From contig OY744531.1 of the NCBI GenBank assembly GCA_963556195.1, positions 104,101,120-104,165,119 of the forward strand: 64,000 nt of DNA. Direction: 5' to 3'. This DNA comes from Sepiola atlantica (lineage: Eukaryota > Mollusca > Cephalopoda > Sepiida > Sepiolidae). Under the pieces are notes generated by a model. The model had not been told where the DNA came from. It did no database searches and saw only the letters and a program-made list of their open reading frames with translations. This document shows, one piece after another, positions 32,809-42,810 of the stretch (position 1 is the first letter of the stretch; every line of letters starts with the position of its first letter). The translations under genes were made by a program, and so were the position numbers.

Positions 32809-33397
32809 CTAGACCACCCGTGACCCGTTGGGTCAGTTTGTTATATTAGCTATGGAATTCATGTATGAGCGTGACACTTGTGGCATAAAGAAAATTTGTA
32901 GCGGTGGCCAGGGCGATTTGAGAAAGGAAGGGGGTACAGCAGGCTTTCTCGCGTACGTAACGAAAACAGAGGGAGTAGGAGTGGTGAAATCTATGAGAGG
33001 GAAAGTGGGAGGTGGTTTCGTTCACCGACCGCTAGTATGGCTGATATTAATAATGAGTGTTGTTTTTTTGTTTGTTTGTTTTTGTTTTTTAAAAGGGAGG
33101 AGTTTTTTTGAAACTGCGACAGACTTTACGAAGTCCTCCCGTTGAATGTTTTTAGCCGTGAAGAAAACAAAAAAACTATTTGATGAAATTAAATGAAATT
33201 GTTTATATTAAAAGCGATATAAAAATTTCCAGAATCAAAAATTTCATGCGTTCGTTAATCATAATAGAGAATAACGGAATTGGAATAACAGATTGAAGAC
33301 GATGCTATTTACGCATGCGCAACCGGATGTTGAAAACCGGAAAGCTGAAAGCTGATTGCAAACATACAAGACCAATAGACTTTTAGTATTATATAGA
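32809..33397 (-). mobile_element. Non-autonomous Helitron-like element, 589 bp
   Basis: On the minus strand the element begins TCTATATAATACTAAAAG after an A. It ends with hairpin GACCCAACGGGTC (plus 32822-32834), then ACGGGTGGTCTAG, followed by T. Helitrons characteristically start TC, end CTRR (here CTAG) 10-12 bases after a short GC-rich hairpin, and insert between A and T; all are met here. No Rep/helicase coding sequence is present. The interior includes GCATGCGCA near 33312. Confidence 0.7.
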
Positions 33398-34124
33398 TTG
33401 TCACCAAATTTACACAGAATAATGGAGCTATATGTTTAAGGAAAGGATCATGTTCCCGCGTTTTTACGTAATCAAACGAGTGATAAAAATGATTCAGTAT
33501 TGAAACCAAAGTATTCCTCGTGGAAACATTATTTCTTGAAAATAAACTTTCATTTCGCCAATATTTGATCGTTTATTTGCGCATTCAGCGAGGCGCGTAA
33601 TATTACTAAGAAGATAGAAATACAAAAACAAGATAGTTAAAAATGTTTTTTTTTCTTTTCGTTTCAGATTATAAATTGTCCCTGGCTATTTGGGATATGA
33701 GATATCAACAGGCGAAACGAGCACTTTGGGCATTGCAAACATTTCGCATCGGAAATTGATCTGTCAAAAACGATACATAAATATCCATATGATAATTTTA
33801 TGTCCCTCATTAAATTGACTAGTATGACATGAAAATTATCAAACGAACTTTGTAGAAGAAATGGGTGCTTTTAAGGAATAGGTATCTGAGAAAATGTTAG
33901 TACTTGCGTCATCAATTTAGAGTTTCCTCGGAGTCTTCCGAGACTACTGATTTTACATTGTATTTTAATGTATTCTGTAACTTTTTTGGTACTTCTAAAC
34001 AATACAAGCCAAACTGTTTATTTTTACACTAACCCTAACCCTAAACTAACCGTAAACTAACTCCAATCGTATCCTAACCTAAGATCTAGGCTTAGTTCGA
34101 CAAAAGTATGTTTTACCTGGTTTA
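33398..34124. other. Unassigned sequence between two Helitron-like elements
   Basis: Contains CCCTAACCCTAAACTAACCG near 34031, a short telomere-like stretch with too few units to be a telomeric array. No gene is seen. Confidence 0.45.
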
Positions 34125-34725
34125 TCTAATATATAAAGTAGGGACGTTTTTCCCCTGTACCTTCTCGGAGTATAGAAAAATAACCACATGCATCACAGGC
34201 TACTAAACTCACTGCTATACTACACTTATTCACTCGAGCGTGTTTTAGTAAATTTGTTATTATTTTTTCCTACCTAACACTAAATATTACATTTGGCCCA
34301 CCATAAACGTCTCTCCGAAAAACCAACTCCATATAGGTGGTAGCAAAAACTTTTCTCCCTAACAATTCTGTACTGTCACTCCACTCATCGACACCGGGAA
34401 CTAATACACACAGTTTAATTTTCACAAAACACCGGTTGTTTTTTATTATTTGCCTGGTATTAATTTAACACGCATGCCAATAATAACGCTTACGTTAATT
34501 GGTCTATTTTCACATATGTTTTTAACCCGGAAACGTGGCGCAGACGGCAAGAAAGTAGGTTTCATTATCGCCAGTTTTAACGTTCGATCCCGGTTCACTC
34601 TACCACTTTTTTTCTTTTTTTTAAATTTAAAACATTCGCCAATACGATAGACGGAACAGAAAAAAACAATAGGCCGTTTCTTTTTTTATTTCTCCCGTGC
34701 AACGCCGGGCGTCGGGTTCCGCTAG
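34125..34725 (+). mobile_element. Non-autonomous Helitron-like element, 601 bp
   Basis: Starts A|TCTAATATATAAAG and ends with the GC-rich CCCGTGCAACGCCGGG, then CGTCGGGTTCCGCTAG|T. The 3' end has hairpin potential and CTAG, and A and T flank the element. A tRNA-like sequence lies inside. The 5' end is less certain than the 3' end because TCTA is a short signal. Confidence 0.65.
34533..34608 (+). mobile_element. tRNA-like SINE head inside the Helitron-like element
   Basis: ACGTGGCGCAGACGGCAAG resembles an A-box region and CGTTCGATCCCGG a B box about 35 bp on. It may have been captured by, or inserted into, the Helitron-like element. Confidence 0.45.
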
Positions 34726-34729
34726 TGTC

Positions 34730-35015
34730 ATATAAAACCATCGTTGCTTCGTTCTTTTAGTCGAATTTTCCAAAAATATTTTCGACATAAAAAAATTAAC
34801 TTATTTATTATTTTTCTTTTTAAGTAAGGCAAAATGATTTTTGTCATCGTGATTTTATTTGATTATGTCCAGCCACGTGGACTAAATTACGAGTTACAGT
34901 AAAAGAAAATACTTATTTACCTTTGTTATTGTATTTTAAGTGTTTAACAAAAACAAACAAATGTAAAGAATGAATGTATACGTATTTATACGCAATAAAA
35001 ATATCGATTATTTTG
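34730..35015. other. Unassigned sequence
   Basis: Nothing recognised. Confidence 0.5.
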
Positions 35016-35021
35016 GCGAAG

Positions 35022-35105
35022 ATCTCGTGGCCCGAACAGAAAGGTCATCGGCTACAAATTCGGTGGTGCTGGTTTCGATTCTAGCCATATGAGACGTTGA
35101 TAAAG
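35022..35105 (+). mobile_element. tRNA-like SINE head
   Basis: CTCGTGGCCCGAACAGAAAG resembles an A-box region and GGTTTCGATTC a B box. AT-rich sequence follows. Confidence 0.5.
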
Positions 35106-35253
35106 AATATTAATTTATAATAAAAAAGAACTTTTTCGTTCCTATATTTAAGTGACGATAGTATAAGGGAGGTAATTTAACCCCTAATACACATTCCCGG
35201 TGAATTACTCCGGTAACATACGTTAAACCTTATATTTACCGCTTAAAAATAAG

Positions 35254-35257
<4 letters not shown>

Positions 35258-35297
<40 letters not shown>
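35258..35297. repeat. (TA)n microsatellite
   Basis: TA units ending in TATACTAG. Confidence 0.96.
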
Positions 35298-35464
35298 CTA
35301 GTAAAAATATGCTCCCTCCGGTCGCATATTTTTGTTAGCTACCGCGTCAGAAATGAACGCTCACGCGTATATATACAGCGCAATCCAACTAAATTAAGAT
35401 CAATTTGCAATAAAATCTCTGGAATATACAGTTTTGCATTTATATTTCTGTAAACAGATGCTAA

Positions 35465-35882
<418 letters not shown>

Positions 35883-35895
<13 letters not shown>

Positions 35896-36040
35896 ATTAT
35901 TAAAAATAACCGACAATTTTTGGTTGGTTATTTTAGTAGTGATTCCTTCAATTTTCCGGATTAAAATCTTAATGTACATGTTGATCCAGAGTACTTTCTG
36001 ACCCGTCTGGGTCCATCGTCAGTGGAATAATGACAAACAG
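35883..36040 (+). repeat. Dispersed repeat family R3, copy 2 (with internal deletion)
   Basis: ATTATTAAAAATAACCGACA, TTCCGGATTAAAATCTTAAT and GAGTACTTTCTGACCCGTCT match copies 1 and 3. Relative to copy 3 about 33 bp with the GAAAATTGGCTGATGAAAC block are missing, with AAT on both sides of the break. Confidence 0.7.
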
Positions 36041-36430
36041 GTAAAGACCTGGAGTGAGATTTATAATTAATTATGGCGGGAAAATTAATATATGAAACTA
36101 TATTTATTAGGTATTATAAGCATTTAAGTATATTAGTACTAGTGTTAAAATTAATCTTGTTAATAGCAGGTTTTTTGGTTTTAATGAGTAAAGCTTCTAG
36201 TATGTGGAGTTTTTTTGTATTAGTATTAATTGTCTACGAGAAGTTTTCGGATTTGCGAGCAGGGACAGGAATGTTCATTAGTAAGGTGTCTAGCTATAGC
36301 ACTATTATCGGATAGATGCATGTCAACCTCCTGGACAGAGTCGTGGTGGTCGAGTCAATATATACGTGTTTTCCTTGGTTGTCGGAGACACAGTCTCCCA
36401 ATGGACATTTAAACTCGTATACTAGGCCCA
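36041..36430. other. Unassigned sequence
   Basis: Two short frames occur, one (36073-36315) hydrophobic. Neither has a recognised motif. Confidence 0.4.
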
Positions 36431-36655
36431 AGACTCTAATCGAGGGGGAAGAATTAGTTGTAATGATAAGATTAGTGGTTTTAGTTTTATTGTAGTAAAG
36501 TACTCTGGACCAACATGTACATTACGGCAGTTTCATCAGCCAATTTTCTTCCGAGATTAAGATTTTAATCCGGAAAAGTGAAGTGATCAATACTAAAATA
36601 ACCAGACAAAAATTGACGGTTATTTTTAATAATACGTGTCTTAAGGAAAAAATGC
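36430..36655 (-). repeat. Dispersed repeat family R3, copy 3 (inverted)
   Basis: On the minus strand GAGGCAGCATTTTTTCCTTA, AAAATAACCGTCAATTTTTG, ATTAAAATCTTAATCTCGGA and AAATTGGCTGATGAAACTGC appear in the family order. It faces copy 2 across about 400 bp and forms a large imperfect inverted repeat. Confidence 0.7.
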
Positions 36656-36662
36656 TGCCTCG

Positions 36663-36663
<1 letters not shown>

Positions 36664-36705
<42 letters not shown>

Positions 36706-36736
36706 TATATATATATTATTTGTATCTCTCTATCTT

Positions 36737-36791
<55 letters not shown>

Positions 36792-36955
36792 TATATATGT
36801 ATACATATATATGTTTACATATATATATATACATATATATATACATATATATATATATATACATATATATACATATATGTATATACATACATATATATAT
36901 ATATATTATTTATCTCTCTCTTTATATATATATATATATATGCGTGTTTGATATG
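36664..36955. repeat. (TA)n / (CATATA) block
   Basis: Several pure TA runs separated by TCTCTCTATC and by TACATA-rich units. Confidence 0.96.
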
Positions 36956-37400
36956 TACATGTTTTTGAATGTCTTGTTTGTCCACTTTGCAATCATATTC
37001 TTTGACTGATAATGTTATGTCCCTTTCCAAATGCACGAAATGCCCTTCGTTCTATTATCTGTAGCACCGGTTTGCACGACTGAAAACAACAAAAGCGACG
37101 AACAAAGATGAAAACAAAAACACTGACGATGGACAGAAATTAGCAAAAATGTTAAACTGCTTTTTACTCACTATCAAAGCGCCAGAAAACACTTATTTCT
37201 GCTCCGAAAACGAATAACACATGGGAAAGATTTATTGAGACACGGAATACATATTAGCCACTGTGAAAATATTTTCACAGACTTAACCCCCCCCTCTTTT
37301 TTACCTTGTCGCAGGTTTCATTGATGTAAAATGCTTCTACCACTGACACCTGTCTGCTTCCTATATTCTCAACGTCTATTTCAAAAATACGATTTTTTCA
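36956..37400. other. Unassigned sequence
   Basis: Nothing recognised apart from a C-run at about 37287-37294. Confidence 0.45.
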
Positions 37401-37404
37401 AAAT

Positions 37405-37460
37405 CACGTGATCTTGCTCAACCAATCAGTGCCGTCACTTCCTCTCCGCCCCTCAGCCAC
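37405..37460. promoter_or_regulatory. Promoter-like cluster: E-box, CCAAT, ETS and GC box
   Basis: Within about 55 bp occur TCACGTGA (E-box), ACCAATCAG (CCAAT box), ACTTCCTC (ETS-like) and CCGCCCC (GC box). Such spacing is typical of bidirectional or TATA-less metazoan promoters. An open frame without ATG (37690-37968) lies 230 bp downstream, but no gene is established. Confidence 0.35.
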
Positions 37461-38110
37461 AAACATCTTACTATCTAAGTGTGACATTTATTCATGAACA
37501 CTTGCTTTTATTTAGTTACACAAGCTGTTAAGGACCTGTTTAGTGTTTATTTTTTCGAAACGAGATTACTCCTGTGTGATCAAAAAAGCACGATAGTAAA
37601 TAAGATACATAACCTAGATGGTAACGACATGTAATTCAAAGGTGTGGGTAGACGTCGAGTTTTGAATGCGACTGCGATTGTTTTGATAATTGCAAGGTTT
37701 AGACGAGAATAAAAACGTATATACATTTGATTGTTTGTATTTTGAGGTACGCCGATTTGAGGAATGTGGTAAATACAATTGTCGGAATTACGCCAGCGAT
37801 CGAGTAATAATAATAATTAAAAAAACGACCGAGCTGACATACCGCCTTTTATTTACTCCAACTGAGGTTCAAGAGTTGACTGTATCTAAAAAACAGGAAT
37901 GTGTAAAAAATTTTTTGCCATTTTGCCACAATGAAGTGTTAGCAATGCAAAGCCTTTTCGAGTCATAATTTTTTTAAAGATATTAGTCCAGTATCATAAT
38001 ACCCGCTACGGAATATAAGCATACTCGAAATTCCCAATTTCAGTAGTTTTCACTTTCCTCATTTCCTTCTATTTCTTTTACGATCACCTGTCTTTTTTAC
38101 ACTTAATTAA
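37461..38110. other. Unassigned sequence with a 92-codon open frame
   Basis: The frame 37690-37968 (plus) begins with TTG, not ATG. It contains FEECGKYNCRNYASDR and is less repetitive than its surroundings. It could be an exon, but no splice sites or family support it. Confidence 0.25.
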
Positions 38111-38119
38111 ATCTATAGT

Positions 38120-38640
38120 TGGGCCTGTAAAGTGCCCCATTTATTTGAAATTACCTTGGATAGGGGGAATAGTATTAAACTAGGTAAACAAATTGTTGAT
38201 AGCATTAATAATTGCTTCTACTCTGTTTCTTTACGATTAGTTTATGCTATTAGACCTGCTTTTCCTTCCTTTCGCAAGGATAGTGTGCCCTATATAAATT
38301 ATAGTAATATTGTATACCAATTTAAATGCCAATGTGATGCTGACTATATAGGGTGTACTTCCTTGCATTTGTAGACCCGCATAAATCAGAACATTCCATC
38401 AAAAATACGTCAGGGAAGGGTAGGGTCCTTGTGTTACCCCTCCTCTAATTCTTTGGACTCTGCTATTGGCCAGCATTTGGTTGAAAACCCTAGCTGTCCC
38501 AGTGGCTATAAAATAGACCAAGATTGTGGATGAAATAATTGTGAATATGATTTACATTGTTATAGATCTCAACTTGACCCACAAGATACATTTAAACCAA
38601 ATGATGAAAATATATTACTATAGAATAATTGATTGGCGTC
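38120..38640 (+). pseudogene. Penelope-like element, GIY-YIG endonuclease remnant (copy 1)
   Basis: The frame starting near 38132 reads SLRLVYAIRPAFPSFRKDSV, PYINYSNIVYQFKCQCDADY and IGCTSLHL, then a stop. It continues in frame as TRINQNIPSK, SAIGQHLVENPSC and DQDCG, then another stop. VYQFKCQC..DYIG.TS matches the cysteine-containing GIY-YIG start of Penelope-like endonucleases, followed by a R-I-x-x-H-like segment in which H is replaced (TRINQN). The reverse transcriptase upstream is absent. Two internal stops make it a pseudogene. Confidence 0.65.
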
Positions 38641-39530
38641 GTGTTTGATACGTTCGAATTTTAAGTTCTTCAAGTAGTTTCTAAAATGCGAACTTCTGAA
38701 AGTAAAAAAAATACCAACTTCATGGAAGTCAACCTCAAGAGAAAAAATATACGCGATAAGGCTTAAAAGGGGAGGTATGGTGCAAGTTGATCAACCTATT
38801 TCGGGAATGAATAGACGTACGTAGACACAATACATACAGTGACAACTAAGCGTCGTGGCACTCATTGATGGCAGTTATAGCCACAGAATCAGACGCATAC
38901 TTTCTATAACATACTTTTGATAATATACTTTTATTAATTTTACCATTGTGTTTGTCTTGATTATTACCGGCTCTGCAAGGCCACAACGTATACCATCAAT
39001 CATGTTATACACTTATAGAGTATATTCTAACAAATTAGTGTACAAATATAGATGAATTATATGCCACAACAATTGGTTAGTAACCTAATAAATGAAGTTA
39101 TTTTGTTGAATTATTAATTTTAGACACATCGATATTTGATTCTGCCTGGCCAGTTAACCTTTTTTCTTCCCCTCAGCATGTTCTATCACAATACCAAATA
39201 TATTTTAGTTAATTTCGTTTTGAAAATGCATATTCCAGTCAGAAAGAAGTATACGATGGTGGTAATTTTAAATAATGACTCAAACAATGAATGGCAGATA
39301 ATTCTTATCAGTTAATTATACATTTTATTAGTTATAATTAAGCATTGATGTGACCACATCTCGGGTGTCTCTGTGTATGTGTGTTTCTTGCCTATACCTT
39401 ACTTAAACATATTTTCTTCTGCGTAGATTTATTGAGATAATCATTAAAAAAAATAAAAACGTAAAAACTAAATTTTTATTTCGTTTCCTGTATAACTTGA
39501 ACCACGTGAAACAGAAAAATGTTTATATTA
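38641..39530. other. Unassigned sequence
   Basis: Nothing recognised. Confidence 0.5.
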
Positions 39531-39540
39531 CAATAACATT

Positions 39541-39577
39541 GATGAATCCCAAGCAACGCCGGGTATGCACAGCCAGT
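39541..39577 (+). mobile_element. Decayed Helitron-like 3' end (candidate)
   Basis: CCCAAGCAACGCCGGGTATG followed by CACAGCCAGT resembles the hairpin and terminus of the element ending at 34725 (CCCGTGCAACGCCGGG, CTAGT). The terminal CTAG is CCAG here and no 5' end was found. Confidence 0.35.
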
Positions 39578-40003
39578 TGTATATAAAAGCATATATGTAT
39601 ATATGTAGGTGCAGCGATTAAGAGATATATGTTTCCTGAATTAATGTTCTTCCATTGGGCATATGTCGAACAAATATTCACGCTTATGGAGGCATAAAAA
39701 TGTTTACTCTCGCAATGATATGAAATGCAATTTTATGCACATGCAATCTGTATCAATATTCACGATACTTATATTGCTTCATCCGATATTCCAATAAATT
39801 ATATATGAGAAAATGCTATTCATATCAATTACTTAAGGGCATGTTTATTCGCACCGACATAGATACAGCCTGGTTAGTTTATCGATATTTATTTATTTTT
39901 TGTTTGAAATAAATTCATGTTGTAATATAAGGCAATTTATCACAGGCAATTTTACAAAGGTATGCACTCCTTCAATACACTTTTGTATCCATATTGAACA
40001 CAA

Positions 40004-40010
40004 TATATAT

Positions 40011-40057
<47 letters not shown>

Positions 40058-40180
40058 AATATATATATATATACATATATATATGTATATACATATATAT
40101 ATGTATATACATAATATATATGTATATATATATGTATATACATTTTTATATATATATACATATATGTATATACATTTATA
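40004..40180. repeat. (TA)n / (CATATA) block
   Basis: A pure TA run (about 40017-40054) and TACATA-rich units up to the MITE's left TA. Confidence 0.96.
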
Positions 40181-40559
40181 CAGGGTGGGCAAAAATAAAG
40201 GTCCTATTTTTAAAAATTCATAACTTTTTTATTTATTGATTCTTTTTTTTTTTTAGAATAAGTAAAGGACCCCTTCCGAAGCAAGCATGAGCCGTATTAG
40301 CCCTAAGGAACGTACCCTCATTTAGAAAACATTATTTTTGCTTAAAAAACTCAAAACAGTGTAAAAAACAATACTTTAGTTTTTGTAAGTTTTAAGAAGT
40401 GTTTTTCGGCTAAAATTTGTTTTGTTTATTTCAAAAAATCTCGGAAGGGTCAGTCTACACACACATAAAGTTTGGTGAGTTTAACTTTTATTTTGTGGAA
40501 GTTATTCAAATTCAAGTTATTCAAATTTAAAGATAGGACCCTTATTTTGGCCCACCCTG
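40181..40559 (-). mobile_element. Mariner-type MITE, copy 2 (379 bp, inverted)
   Basis: Has the same TIRs as copy 1 at 27257, and the interior matches along its length in inverse orientation: GCAAGCATGAGCCGTATTAG and AACGTACCCTCATTTAG here against their complements there. TA flanks both ends. Confidence 0.93.
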
Positions 40560-40794
40560 TATATATATATAGTCTAAAGAAGCTTTGAGTAAAAAAAAAA
40601 AATGTAAAATGCAGTGTAAATTCCCAGACAAACTATCTAAATCCAAGATATTGCAGACTTAACATTCGTTGGAAAATTAATAAATGAAAAAATATAAGTA
40701 AAATAAAATTTAAAAAAAAAAAAAAGGGGGGGGGGTAATTATCTAAGAGTGAAACAAAAACAGAAGACCTTAAGTGTCTAATATTAACACGGGG

Positions 40795-40871
40795 ATCATC
40801 AGCTGTTTACCATGTAACTGTTTCGGAGATTTAAAAACAGGACAGTTATAATATTCATGGCTCTCCAATGG

Positions 40872-40880
<9 letters not shown>
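40795..40880 (-). repeat. Dispersed repeat R6, copy 2
   Basis: On the minus strand TTTTTAAATCTCCGAAACAG, TTACATGGTAAACAGCTGAT and GATCCC match 29283-29325. (TA)n and (GA)n at 40872-40906 bound it. Confidence 0.6.
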
Positions 40881-40906
<26 letters not shown>

Positions 40907-40954
40907 TGTAATCATAATTCAAAGATATCAATAATATCTTTAACCAGTAGACTA

Positions 40955-41150
40955 TCAGGATAAATACAAAGCTCAATATAGTGTATAGAGCAATAATATT
41001 TATTGAATGACATAATACAATGAGAAATTAATCAGATTATATTAAAGTTTAAAAACAAGGAGTTATATTGCGTCCTTAACTCATGAGTTTTCAAAGAAAA
41101 TATTCTCCTCGGAGGACCATTACCGCAATAACATTAGTGCAAATAATAAA
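40955..41150 (+). repeat. Dispersed repeat R5, copy 2
   Basis: AACTCATGAGTTTTCAAAGA, AAATATTCTCCTCGGAGGAC and CATTACCGCAATAACATTA match 53728-53795 closely; outside this core similarity is weak. Confidence 0.7.
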
Positions 41151-41211
41151 ATTAAGCGTTGATAGAATAAAAAAATATATATTAATATATGTGCTTATTT
41201 ATTTATTTATT

Positions 41212-41820
41212 CAGCGACCTTAGCAACAGATTTGATGAAAGTTGTCAAAGAGGAAAACTGACTTCTTGCAACTATATGAAAAAAGTTGGCTTTCTCAAGG
41301 AGAAAGCCATTCATTTCGACTAGGTAGAAATGACAATCCGAGCGTTGGTTGTCAAAGGAGAGAAGCTCGGTTTAATAGGTGTTTAAAGTTACAAGCCACT
41401 TATTCCCTACAGGTGCTCCAAGTCGATGGAGAGCGACAAATATATCGAGAGAGACGCACACAGAAAAATATTGATCATAAATGCTCTTTGAATTGTTGCG
41501 ATGCATAGTTGTGTCGTCTGTATTGATGTCAACGGATTACCTCAGAATATTATGTCAACGATCATTTATGAAGATTATTAAAGGGTTTGGACCCAGCTTA
41601 GATCCTTGAGGTACGCTGACGTGAATAATATGTGCTTCAGACTTCTGCCCGTACACAACTAGTATAATTGATCTGTCGAGGAGAAAGGGTTGTATGGTTA
41701 AAATGACATTCACAACTATTTCATTACTAACAAGCTTGTGTAACAAACCTTTGTGCTAAACTCTATCGAAAACCTGTAATATATCAATAAATATCGCCGT
41801 AGAGACGAAGTCCCTTCGAT
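41212..41820 (-). pseudogene. Non-LTR retrotransposon reverse transcriptase fragment
   Basis: One minus-strand frame runs the whole length with about four stops. It reads FIDILQVFDRV, stop, HKGLLHKLV, then RSIILVVYGQKSEAHI, SVPQGSKLGPNPLIIFIND, VDINTDDTTMH and KWLVTLNTY. SVPQGSxLGPxLFxIxINDL is the conserved RT motif of Jockey/I/CR1-type LINEs. NTDDTT stands where such RTs have (Y/F)ADDTT, the catalytic aspartates. The first catalytic D is in FIDILQ. The stop after FDRV replaces a commonly present W. The end (LEKANFF, IKSVAKVAE) fits the RT thumb-side region. It is dead because of the stops. Confidence 0.8.
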
Positions 41821-41929
41821 ATATTCACTCCATTTCCCTCCTCTTCACAATGGTCACTAAATCTTCATATGACACGACTGCATGTGCCTGCTTCCTTTGT
41901 AATGTGGCATTTGATAAGATGTTGAGGAA

Positions 41930-42290
41930 CTTAAGGAAGCATCTCATTTATGTTGCCTGCATCATTCTCTCTAGGTCCCCAATTAGCGTTGACAACGTAC
42001 ACGCCTACAAAGATATGGAGATGACGAAGTAGCGTATTAATCTGTTTTTTTCTTCTACGCCGAGTGTGATGTTTCGTTAATTCTATCTTAGTTTTGCCAA
42101 TGCTTCTATTATCTGTTGAATTATTACAGAGGTCTTGTAATCGTTTAATGAAATTATAGGAACTCCTCTTCAGCAACAACGTAAAAAAACAACTTTTGTT
42201 AAAGCTTTTGATTAGATTGGATAGAGAGGTGCTAGTGGTATTGTTATTATTGTGTTTCAAAGAGTAGATAATAACATTAACCAACAACCC
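41930..42290 (-). pseudogene. Retroelement endonuclease-type fragment, inverted copy
   Basis: The minus-strand frame contains YSLKHNNNNTTSTSLSNLIK. This is almost the same as YSFKHNNNNATSTSLSNQIK on the plus strand at about 42505-42575. DNA identity over about 75 bp (42199-42272 against 42505-42578, inverted) is very high. The rest of this frame is not clearly related to the plus-strand copy. Confidence 0.6.
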
Positions 42291-42299
42291 CCGCTAACT

Positions 42300-42810
42300 A
42301 ATAATAGATTGGATCTCACCCCTCAAAGTATCTCATCCTATCCAACTAACAATCCCGACTTAAGTTTGCCCCAAAACTTGAGCATACACACCCAAAACAT
42401 TCCCGATACTATAAATAACACAAATACTATAACAACAACCCCATACAAAATACACACTTATATTGGGGCAAGTGCATTGCCCATAAAAACCCGAATCTCA
42501 TACCATATCTACTCTTTCAAACACAATAATAACAATGCCACTAGCACCTCTCTATCCAATCAAATAAAAAGCTTTAACATTAAAAACACTCCCTACTCCC
42601 TACATGGGACTATATTAAAAAGGTCTAATTCCTACACTCCAGGATCTGCTTTCTGCCAACTATGCACACTAGAAACATTTATGATAGTTACAGCATCTAA
42701 AAGCTAAAATATTATTAACTCTAAATATGAGCTCATCTCAAATTGCAGGCACAAACAAAAATTTAAATACGTAAATTTCATTACTCCCTCTGACACCCCT
42801 CCTCCCAGCC
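42300..42810 (+). pseudogene. Penelope-like GIY-YIG endonuclease remnant (copy 2)
   Basis: The frame contains TYIGASALPIKTRISYHIYS, then FKHNNNNATSTSLSNQIKSF, LKRSNSYTPGSAFCQLC and, after one stop, NSKYELISNCRHKQKF. YIG...KxR...H..SF...TSLS is the GIY-YIG core pattern seen in Penelope-type elements and their relatives, and GSxxCxLC follows in that family. The N-terminal part and the reverse transcriptase are missing. A TAA interrupts after TASKS. Confidence 0.65.

Noticed and set aside
34028..34060. Telomere-like CCCTAACCCTAA sequence
   Set aside because: Only two or three imperfect units; it does not amount to a telomeric or interstitial telomere array.
35290..35335. Third Helitron 3' end (hairpin AAAAATATGC / GCATATTTTT next to CTAG on the minus strand)
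   Set aside because: The AT-rich hairpin touches CTAG directly and no TC start was found; the usual 10-12-base spacer is missing.
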